Of a stretch of 14,543 nt of DNA, positions 1-5,763 are shown piece by piece (the stretch's first letter is position 1; every line of letters starts with the position of its first letter). The stretch covers positions 1 to 14,543 of the forward strand of contig JBDLHX010000061.1 of NCBI GenBank assembly GCA_039715165.1, in the 5' to 3' direction. The notes under the pieces are model-generated. The model saw only the letters and a program-made list of their open reading frames with translations, searched no databases and was not told where the DNA came from. The stretch comes from JAHEEL01 sp039715165. GTDB taxonomy: Bacteria > Actinomycetota > Acidimicrobiia > Spongiisociales > UBA5794. Both the position numbers and the translations under genes were made by a program.

Positions 1-141
1 CGGGCCCAGAAGGCCGACAACACCTCCCGGATGGACGTCAACGGTGAGATCGTCCACCGCCTTCAGCGTTCCGAACTCCTTGGTGAGACCCTCGATGTGG
101 ATAGCGGCGTTCACGAGACGTGAGCCCCCTTGCTGCTCCAT
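1..141 (-). CDS. ABC transporter ATP-binding protein, N-terminal fragment
   Basis: Only the first 47 codons are inside the window; the gene runs off the left edge. From ATG at 141 the protein reads MEQQGGSRLV, then a typical ABC ATPase opening (IEGLTKEFGTLKAVDDL), and it ends at the edge in GVVGLLGP, the lead-in to the Walker A loop. This pattern is known from importer and exporter ATPases, including DrrA-type drug and lipid exporters; the substrate cannot be told from this piece. The ATPase would hydrolyse ATP at the inner face of the membrane with a permease partner, presumably beyond the edge. I chose ATG 141 because GAGGAG lies 6 nt upstream. An in-frame GTG at 114 is an alternative. Two perfect palindromes upstream (184-195, 205-220) suggest repressor or activator control. 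Confidence 0.85.
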   Translation of the reverse strand, partial: MEQQGGSRLVNAAIHIEGLTKEFGTLKAVDDLTVDVHPGGVVGLLGP

Positions 142-737
142 GCCATGCTCCTCAGCCCTTCTGATGCGCGGAAGACTGGGCCGCACAGATCTGTGGGATG
201 TGATCCTCTACCGGTAGAGGAGACAAGTGTAAGAAGATCGCTGAGTCCCGGATGGGTTCCCGCACATGTGGGGAACGCCCTGAGTGAACCGAGGGCCCAA
301 GGAGTGCACCGGGAGGCACGAACCTCGCCCCGCACGTCACTGAGCCGCCCCGGGTTCAGTTCTCCCATGTGACGAATGGGCTTGCGTAGGAATCTCAGCA
401 AGAACCCATGTAAGGAAGGGGTTCGTTGAAGGTCTCCCTTGAGTCGGCAGGGACGCGCCTCGGATGTCCCGTCCCTCCTCCAACCGACGCGCTGCATCAC
501 GATGCTTCCAGGAACAGGCGCTGGCCCCCGAGCAACCGCTGGCGCTGGATCCGCTGTATGCGATAGGGCAGTGGTCGCTGGTTGCCTCGCGTTGGTACCT
601 CTACCGCCACTGCCAGAAGGTCTCGATGGCACCGGGCAAATGCATTGGATAGGCTGCCGATCAGGGCAAGTTCACAGGCCGACCAGCGTGACCGATGCTG
701 ACTGGGACGGCCGGTGGGCCGACAGCGAGGCGGAAGG
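142..737. other. 596-bp stretch without a recognisable gene
   Basis: Beyond the two palindromes and a hairpin at 449-476 (AGGGACG paired with CGTCCCT across 14 nt), I see no convincing gene. The open frames here are short or antisense. One plus-strand frame (464-652) has fairly protein-like composition but no ribosome binding site and no family I recognise. A weak promoter-like pair (TTCACA at 671-676, GATGCT at 694-699, 17-nt spacer) could serve the hydrolase at 738. Confidence 0.5.
184..220. promoter_or_regulatory. Pair of perfect palindromes, candidate operator upstream of the ABC gene
   Basis: CACAGATCTGTG (184-195) and CCTCTACCGGTAGAGG (205-220) are both perfect dyads, 9 nt apart, lying 43-79 nt upstream of the ABC ATPase start. 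On the minus strand a TTGTCT box (possible -35) sits directly before the 16-bp dyad, so the dyad would occupy the promoter spacer. MerR-type activators and many repressors bind at that place. No regulator gene is visible in the window, and the binding protein is unknown. The palindromes are seen directly; the regulatory role is inferred. Confidence 0.45.
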
Positions 738-1676
738 ATGCGCGCGATGAGGAAAGCCTTTGCACTACTGGTGGTGCTCGTTCTCCTGGCAGTGGGGGCC
801 GGAGCGGCCGTGGCAGGCGGCAACGTCTCCGGGGAGATCAGCGAGGAGATCATCACCTTCGAGAGCGATGGGGGAGTCGTCGTTGGGACGATGGTGATGC
901 CCGGCGAGGTTCGGGGGAAGGTCCCGGCAGTGTTGCTGCTCCACGGCTTCACGGGGACACGAGACGAGCTGCCGATCTTCGAGCCCGATTGGACGTTCGA
1001 AGAGACGATGTACAGCCGGACTGCGCGGGTCTTCGCGGAGAACGGGATCGCCACGCTGCGCATCGATTTCCGCGGGTCGGGCGACAGCACCGACGGTTTC
1101 ACGTTTGCCGAGACGACGTTCACGACCCAGGTCGCAGACGCCTTGGCGGCGGTCGACTTCCTCGACGACCAGGGGAGGATCGGCCGTATCGGGGTTCTCG
1201 GCCTGTCCCAAGGCGGTTTGGTCGGAGCCGTCACCGCAGAGGCGCACAAGCGGGTCGAGTCGCTCGTCCTGTGGTCTCCGGTGACGAACCCGGTCGACAC
1301 GTACAAGCTGATCCTCGGAGAGCAGAACGTGCTCGACGGCCTGAACCAGGCGACGACGCACATCGTGCTCCCCTGGACTGCCATCGACCTCAACCAGCCG
1401 TTCTTCATCGACCTGTATCACGTCGATCCGATCGTCGCGATCTCCGACTACGACGATCCGACCCAGGTGATCGTCGGCTCTGGGGACACGCTCGTCACGC
1501 CGCAGCCGATGTTCGGTGAGGTCTACATGACCCATCACGAAGGCGTCGAGGAGCTCGTCGTGGTCGACGGCGATCACATCTTCGATGCGTTGGCCGGCAA
1601 CGGTGCACCCGCGCTCGACGAGGCGATCGGGGAGAGCCTCGATTGGTTCCAGAACACCCTGGGCGGTCGTCGCTGA
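738..1676 (+). CDS. Secreted alpha/beta hydrolase (esterase/dienelactone hydrolase-like)
   Basis: A 312-residue protein with an N-terminal signal peptide (MRKAFALLVVLVLLAVGAG, ending near AVA-GG), so it is probably exported. The alpha/beta hydrolase fold is shown by the oxyanion-hole segment LLLHGFTGT, the acidic turn DFRGSGDS, the nucleophile elbow GLSQGG with Ser157, the acid in GSGDTLVTP (Asp250) and the catalytic His280 in DGDHIFD. The layout fits carboxylic ester hydrolases and prolyl-oligopeptidase-like esterases; the substrate is unknown. There is no lipobox, so a soluble or surface-released enzyme is expected. ATG 738 has GAGG 7 nt upstream. ATG 747, with GGAAGG 9 nt upstream and starting exactly at the signal peptide, is almost as good. 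The gene stands alone and ends before a strong hairpin terminator at 1707-1734. Confidence 0.88.
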   Translation: MRAMRKAFALLVVLVLLAVGAGAAVAGGNVSGEISEEIITFESDGGVVVGTMVMPGEVRGKVPAVLLLHGFTGTRDELPIFEPDWTFEETMYSRTARVFAENGIATLRIDFRGSGDSTDGFTFAETTFTTQVADALAAVDFLDDQGRIGRIGVLGLSQGGLVGAVTAEAHKRVESLVLWSPVTNPVDTYKLILGEQNVLDGLNQATTHIVLPWTAIDLNQPFFIDLYHVDPIVAISDYDDPTQVIVGSGDTLVTPQPMFGEVYMTHHEGVEELVVVDGDHIFDALAGNGAPALDEAIGESLDWFQNTLGGRR

Positions 1677-1706
1677 GGCGGGAGACAGTCGAACAGCTCC
1701 GAGACA

Positions 1707-1740
1707 GGTGGAGGGGCCCAACGGCCCCTCCACCCCTTTG
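1707..1740 (+). terminator. Strong hairpin terminator after the secreted hydrolase
   Basis: GGTGGAGGGGCC (1707-1718) pairs perfectly with GGCCCCTCCACC (1723-1734) across a CAAC loop, followed by CCTTT. The 12-bp GC-rich stem begins 30 nt after the hydrolase stop. The T-run is weak, as is common in actinobacteria. Confidence 0.8.
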
Positions 1741-1872
1741 ACACGGAGGCGTCATGTCGTAGGCGCTGACTGCCGCGGTGCCCTCGGCGGGCATGCACAG
1801 GTTCGGATCCACATCGGCGTGGGAACCGTTTGCCCGGATCTGTAGCGCCGGGAAGGTGTCCCCGCAACGCGC

Positions 1873-1899
1873 CTTGGGGGCGGGTGCCCCGCCCCCAAG
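1873..1899. terminator. Second hairpin in the convergent gap, probably terminator of the M28 peptidase
   Basis: CTTGGGGGCGGG (1873-1884) pairs perfectly with CCCGCCCCCAAG (1888-1899) around a 3-nt loop. It lies 31 bp beyond the stop of the minus-strand peptidase gene and faces the terminator of the plus-strand hydrolase. There is no clear T-tract on either strand, and the hairpin could act in both directions. Confidence 0.7.
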
Positions 1900-1929
1900 C
1901 GTGCTTAGGTCGTCGCCACGTCGAGCTCC

Positions 1930-3471
1930 CTACGACGAGGGTGCGAACTCCATGTCGTGCGGCCGGAAGTTCCCCTTACCCCGCACCTGGTTGATGGACT
2001 CGGTGTTCATCGCGTATGTGAGCACCGAGGTCGCCACCGCGTCGCTGTTGACATCGAGGGCGTTCAGGCTCACGTTGTCGAACGTGTCACACGCCAAGTG
2101 GTAGCACGGGTCGTACTGGTCGCCTGCCGTCCCGCCCCACAGAGCAACCTCATCGGGCGTCTTGATCCCCTCCGCTCCGGTGAAGAGCCCGCCGGACGGG
2201 ATCCCGGTTGCGATGAACGGCCCGTAGTCGGATCGTCCGGAGAAGTCCGTGCCCTTGTACGGCACACCGATGCTGTCGTAGTACCTCTCGAAGAGCTTCT
2301 CGATCTGTGCGGAGCCTTCCGGACCGGGGCCCGCCCCGACACCATCTGAGTCGTCGCCGTCGTAGATGAAGAACACGTAGTTCGGCGAGGCGATCATGTC
2401 GAAGTTGAGATACAGGGCGATGTCGTCCTGCTCCTCCTGGGACAGGGAGCCGACGTAGAACGTCGAACCGACGAGGCCGGATTCCTCGGCACCCCACCAG
2501 GCGAACCGCACCTTGTTCCTCGGCTTGACCTTGGCCATCTCCTCGGCAACTTCGAGGATCGCCGCACTGCCGGAGCCGTTGTCCTGGATGCCGGGACCGG
2601 CATTCACCGAGTCGAGGTGCGCACCCGCCATGACGACGTTGTCCGGGTCACCGGAGGTCGACTCTGCGAGCACGTTGAACGAGGTGGTCTCGCCGCGCAG
2701 CACGTCGACGATCATGTGCATCTCGAGTCCGGGTGTCCCCGCCCATTCGGTGCCCCGCGCGAATGTCGCGAACTGCACCGGGATGCCCCCGGCGTAGCCG
2801 GTGCCCAGCGTGCCGTTGATGAGGCCTTCCCGGGCAGGCGAGTTGCCCTGGTTGAAGATGATCGTTCCCACCGCACCGGCGGCAGCAGCGTTCTCCGCCT
2901 TCAACGCGAACGTGCAGGCGCCGCGTTGGATGAGGGCGATGTGGCCGGCGGGGAAGCCTGCGAAGTCGGCGACTTCGCAGCCGCTCGTCGACGTGCCCGG
3001 GTCGCTGGGCCACGCCGGTGTTCCCAGGGCGAGATCTACTCCGGTCACGCCGCCCGTCACATCTCCGGCCTCGGTTTGCGACATCAGGTCGTAGTCGACG
3101 CCCTCGGCGTAGGTCACCGACCCGGGGGCGATCTGCTCGAGCGTCGAAGGCCCGAGCTGAATGAAGGCATTGAACTGGAACGGCTGGACCGTGACGTCGT
3201 ACCCGGCTGCCGTCATCCGGTCGACCACGTAGTCGACCGAGGCGTCGTATCCCGGCGTCCCCGACGTTCGGATCCCGCCGTTGGCGTCCGCGATGGCCTG
3301 CAACGCGGCCTGATGTTCGCGTACGCCGTCGACGTCGACGCACTCGAGCAGCTTGTCGATGGTGTTGTTGACTCGCTCGTCACACGCCAGTGGACCGGCG
3401 CTCGCAGCTGCCAACGGCATCGCTGCAAACGCCATCACCAGCGCGACAAACAGCACGGTGCTTCTCCGCAC
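1930..3471 (-). CDS. Secreted M28 family zinc aminopeptidase with PA domain
   Basis: A 513-residue exported metallopeptidase. From GTG 3471 it starts with a signal peptide (VRRSTVLFVALVMAFAAMPL, cleavage near ASAGP). A protease-associated (PA) insert follows at about residues 140-265 (note GHIALIQRGACTFALKAENA), then the M28 catalytic domain. All five zinc ligands and the catalytic base known from Streptomyces aminopeptidases are present: His285 in GAHLDSV, Asp297 in GPGIQDNGSG, Glu329-Glu330 in WWGAEESG, Asp358 in LNFDM and His458 in CYHLACD. It should remove N-terminal residues from extracellular peptides. The GTG start is favoured because GGGGAGG lies 5 nt upstream and the promoter (3500-3528) covers the alternative upstream ATGs. 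The gene is monocistronic and convergent with the hydrolase. Confidence 0.93.
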   Translation of the reverse strand: MRRSTVLFVALVMAFAAMPLAAASAGPLACDERVNNTIDKLLECVDVDGVREHQAALQAIADANGGIRTSGTPGYDASVDYVVDRMTAAGYDVTVQPFQFNAFIQLGPSTLEQIAPGSVTYAEGVDYDLMSQTEAGDVTGGVTGVDLALGTPAWPSDPGTSTSGCEVADFAGFPAGHIALIQRGACTFALKAENAAAAGAVGTIIFNQGNSPAREGLINGTLGTGYAGGIPVQFATFARGTEWAGTPGLEMHMIVDVLRGETTSFNVLAESTSGDPDNVVMAGAHLDSVNAGPGIQDNGSGSAAILEVAEEMAKVKPRNKVRFAWWGAEESGLVGSTFYVGSLSQEEQDDIALYLNFDMIASPNYVFFIYDGDDSDGVGAGPGPEGSAQIEKLFERYYDSIGVPYKGTDFSGRSDYGPFIATGIPSGGLFTGAEGIKTPDEVALWGGTAGDQYDPCYHLACDTFDNVSLNALDVNSDAVATSVLTYAMNTESINQVRGKGNFRPHDMEFAPSS

Positions 3472-3499
3472 GAGAACCTCCCCGGTTATCTCCCAGCGA

Positions 3500-3528
3500 A
3501 ACATACGCAGGCGAACAGTTGGTATCAA
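3500..3528 (-). promoter_or_regulatory. Near-consensus promoter of the M28 peptidase gene
   Basis: Read on the minus strand: TTGATA (-35, 3528-3523), a 17-nt spacer and TATGTT (-10, 3505-3500). This is a near-perfect housekeeping sigma match. The expected transcript start is about 3493, giving a leader of roughly 20 nt that carries GGGGAGG before GTG 3471. Confidence 0.75.
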
Positions 3529-4020
3529 GGGGGTCTTCTCAGCCGGGAACGCGGACGCACAGGCGCGCTCGATCCATGGCCCGTCCTTCCGGCAGGATGC
3601 GCAGTTGCCGTGGCGTTCTTGCCGCTGGGGTCACTCCGAACGTGAGATCAGACCCGCTCGCGGGGCCCGACCAGGCGGCGAGTGCGCCGCTTCCTTGCCT
3701 GCGCATAGAAGCGACGCTCTTGGGTCGGTGATCGAGGCGATCTCCAAGCGAGAGCGGGAGCCCTGAAGAATGGTGACGACTCCTGGCGGGTCGAGCGTGG
3801 CTCTCCATTGGCGCGCTTGATCTGGGGATCTGTCGGAGAGACGCGCCGTGTCTCGGGGCGGCGTGGCCCGTGTGCCACGGCACGGTTCGTCACGGTACGG
3901 ATTCGACAAGCATCTTGACGCGCAGATGCGCCTGACGGACAATGGCTGTGCCAAGGGCAGTAGCCCGAGGAAGCGATCCCGGCTCATCTCCGGACGGAGA
4001 GCGGCCGGGATTGGCGCGTC
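3529..4020. other. 492-bp stretch without a recognisable gene
   Basis: This lies between the peptidase promoter and the end of the broken DUF3800-like gene. Several overlapping short frames exist on both strands, but none has a good ribosome binding site or recognisable motif. A small hairpin at 3862-3879 (CGTGGC, 6-nt loop, GCCACG) could be a terminator remnant for the pseudogene upstream on the minus strand. The stretch may hold further decayed sequence, but I cannot support a specific call. Confidence 0.45.
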
Positions 4021-4542
4021 TCACGGGTCGACTCTTCGCACAAACTCGATAATGCCCTCCGTGCGCTCGCGCCACGATCGGTCGGCTCCCGCCGACCATG
4101 CAACGGCGTCGGCGATCCACAGGATCGGTTCCTCGGAGGGGCGCAGGTGCTCGTAGTCAAGACGGCCGATCGCCGCAGCCTGGACGAGTGCATCTCGGAT
4201 GATCCGGCGGTCTTGCGCGTCGCGACCCTCCCTGCTTTCGACGACGAGCCTCCTCGTGCCGGCGGCGACGAGGTCGCCAACGAATTATCGCATCCCGGCC
4301 TTCCGGGCGACCACGTCTTTGCCTGTGCACACGTACACGTTGGCGGTGATCCTCATGCGGCTTATCTGGCTGAGGAGCCTCTTTCTTCGCGAGGCGGACT
4401 CGCTGACGAAGTGCAGTCGTCGCTGACCGGGTAGCAGCATCGCTCGGAGTTCAGTGCGAGTGCTGTCGAGGTCGCGCGGAGCAACGGTCACGGCTGACAG
4501 GACGTAGCGCCGGCGAATCGACTCGTCGACGAAGGCATGCAC
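4021..4542 (-). pseudogene. DUF3800-like gene interrupted by an in-frame TAA
   Basis: The reading frame starts at GTG 4542 (GGGGAG 5 nt upstream) and opens HAFVDES, followed by YVLSAVTVAPRDL and LPGQRRLHFVSES. It meets TAA at 4287-4285 after 85 codons. The very same frame then continues for 87 codons (FVGDLVAAGTRRLVVES, GRDAQDRRIIRDAL, YEHLRPSEEPILWIADA) to TGA at 4021. Both halves look conserved and belong together. From memory they resemble an uncharacterised actinobacterial family of about 180 residues with the DES opening of DUF3800 proteins, thought to have an RNase H-like fold. A single substitution (for example from CAA, GAA or AAA) would create this stop. The biochemical role is unknown. 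A small upstream partner (4566-4772) appears damaged too. Stop-codon read-through or a sequencing error are alternatives. Confidence 0.75.
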
Positions 4543-4565
4543 GAAGACTCCCCGAGGGTGATGGA

Positions 4566-4772
4566 TCACAAGTACACGATGCTGCGGAGAGCTTCAAGGG
4601 TTCCGATCGCTGTGTGATCACTGTCCAGCAGCCGCGCCGCCCTCAGCCGTCGGGCTCCACCCCCGCTTGGCAATGGCCTCGGCCGTGTAGCTCCTCTGTT
4701 CGTGCGCGGCGATCGCCTCGACGACGATGAGCTGTTGCAGCCAGCGAACGGCTCCCGAGAGCTGTTGCTCCT
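4566..4772 (-). pseudogene. Frameshifted remnant of a small gene upstream of the DUF3800-like gene
   Basis: Two minus-strand frames each read like half of a small protein. The first, from about 4772, gives VRWLQQLIVVEAIAAHEQRS and YTAEAIAKRGWSPTAE. The second, after a frame change near 4640, gives LRAARLLDSDHTAIGTLEAL and ends RSIVYL with TGA at 4568-4566. The stop lies 23 nt before the DUF3800-like GTG, which is operon-like spacing. No start codon remains at the 5' end, where a TAG sits in frame just upstream. I do not recognise the family; a short helical, possibly DNA-binding or antitoxin-like partner is a guess. The division into two frames is visible; that they were once one gene is inference. 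Confidence 0.4.
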
Positions 4773-4808
4773 AGGTCGCAGCAAGTGAGACGACACCGGC
4801 TGCGACCC

Positions 4809-4814
4809 TACGCT
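4809..4814 (+). promoter_or_regulatory. -10 box for a leaderless transcript of the tandem ABM gene
   Basis: TACGCT fits the actinobacterial TANNNT -10 consensus and ends 6 nt before ATG 4821. The predicted transcript start therefore coincides with the start codon. There is no Shine-Dalgarno in front of the ATG, as expected for a leaderless mRNA. I see no clear -35 box. Confidence 0.5.
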
Positions 4815-4820
4815 TCAGCC

Positions 4821-5678
4821 ATGCCCAGCAGCCCAAGCCAATCAGCGGCAGCGCCCACCGTCGTCGTGGCGCGCCGCGTCCGTCCCGATCGCGAGGATGA
4901 GTTCCGAGCGTGGGACCGGCGCATCCGTGCCACGGCCGCTTCGTACCCCGGGTTCCTCGGCTCTGAGGTGCAACCGCCGAACCCGTCCCACCCCGGCGAG
5001 TGGGTGACGGTGTATTCGTTCGCCACGGTCGACGAGCTCGACGCGTGGCTTCAATCCGACGAGCGCCGCGAGTTCATGGGCGAGATCGAAGGCATGATCG
5101 ACGGAGAGGCCAGAGAACAACGAGTCGCGGGGATGCGGACGGCGCCGGAGCCGGTGACGATCGTCTCCTCGCAGTGCATCGCACCCGACAATCACGACGA
5201 GTTCGTCACGCTCCATGACGACGCCGTTGCTCGCCTCCGCGAGTTCTCGGGGTTCCTCGCGTCAGAGCTGCTTCTCCCCGTGGAGGGCGTGCAGAAGGAA
5301 CACGTGATCGTCGCGTCGTTCGCGTCGCGCCCGGACCTGGATCGGTGGCTCGAATCCGAAACCCGGAGCGAGTGGCTTGCCCGCATCGAGCAACTCGTCG
5401 AAGGCGACCGTACGTTCAACGTGGTCGGAGGGTTTGGGGGCTGGTTTCCCGCTCAGCCTTCACAGCCTCAGGGACCGAAGCGTTGGAAGCAATCCATCGC
5501 CGTGTTCATCGCCCTGTTCCCGACGGTGTTGGCCATCACGCTCATTCGCGGTGCGATTGCTCCCGACATGAACGTGGTGCTTGCCGTGTTCATCGGAAAC
5601 GTGCTCGGCATCCTCGCCCTCACGTACGTGCTGATGCCACCGCTCACCCACCGGCTCCGCAACTGGCTCAGCCGCTGA
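4821..5678 (+). CDS. Membrane-anchored protein with two antibiotic biosynthesis monooxygenase (ABM)-like domains
   Basis: A 285-residue protein. Residues 12-95 and 111-197 each look like one dimeric alpha-beta-barrel (ABM/YgiN-like) unit: a beta-strand start (VVVARRVRPDREDEF and IVSSQCIAPDNHDEF), a central GFL(G/A)SE turn, a strand with SFA, and a helix with D.WL.S..R. One polypeptide thus carries two copies of a domain that normally dimerises. The C-terminus has two predicted membrane helices (224-246 and 251-273) and a basic tail, so the ABM part probably faces the cytoplasm. ABM proteins include quinol and heme monooxygenases, but many have no known activity, and I cannot name a substrate. 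The start is ATG 4821 because a -10 box lies 6 nt upstream; an in-frame GTG at 4785 is possible. The next gene starts 85 nt downstream with its own -10 box. Confidence 0.8.
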   Translation: MPSSPSQSAAAPTVVVARRVRPDREDEFRAWDRRIRATAASYPGFLGSEVQPPNPSHPGEWVTVYSFATVDELDAWLQSDERREFMGEIEGMIDGEAREQRVAGMRTAPEPVTIVSSQCIAPDNHDEFVTLHDDAVARLREFSGFLASELLLPVEGVQKEHVIVASFASRPDLDRWLESETRSEWLARIEQLVEGDRTFNVVGGFGGWFPAQPSQPQGPKRWKQSIAVFIALFPTVLAITLIRGAIAPDMNVVLAVFIGNVLGILALTYVLMPPLTHRLRNWLSR

Positions 5679-5732
5679 ACCAGCCGGGGGCGCGGTGGAA
5701 GACGGGCCGGGGTGGCGGCCTCCCGACGCACG

Positions 5733-5738
5733 TATGCT
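5733..5738 (+). promoter_or_regulatory. -10 box of the GH99 lipoprotein gene
   Basis: TATGCT fits the TANNNT consensus. Transcription would start near 5745, leaving a leader of about 19 nt with GGGGGA close to ATG 5764. No convincing -35 box is seen. Confidence 0.4.
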
Positions 5739-5763
5739 GGAGCTCGAGCTTCACTGGGGGACG

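Noticed and set aside
464..652. 62-codon plus-strand frame with fairly natural composition in the first gene-free stretch
   Set aside because: No ribosome binding site and no recognisable family; the opposite strand reads equally plausibly, so I cannot decide whether anything is coded.
497..1408. 303-codon minus-strand open frame opposite the secreted hydrolase
   Set aside because: It overlaps a gene with signal peptide and full catalytic triad; the composition is Arg/Ser/Pro-rich as usual for shadow frames in GC-rich DNA, and there is no ribosome binding site or motif.
2617..3645. 342-codon plus-strand frame opposite the M28 peptidase
   Set aside because: Antisense shadow of a clearly conserved peptidase; the product is Arg/Asp/Val-rich with no domain.
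3880..3920. tRNA-like T-arm wording (GGTTCG followed by GATTCGA)
   Set aside because: No matching acceptor, D or anticodon stems could be drawn around it.
3539..3987. Overlapping minus-strand frames in the gap behind the peptidase promoter
   Set aside because: Several frames compete, none has a ribosome binding site or motif; possibly decayed sequence, but not supportable as a gene.
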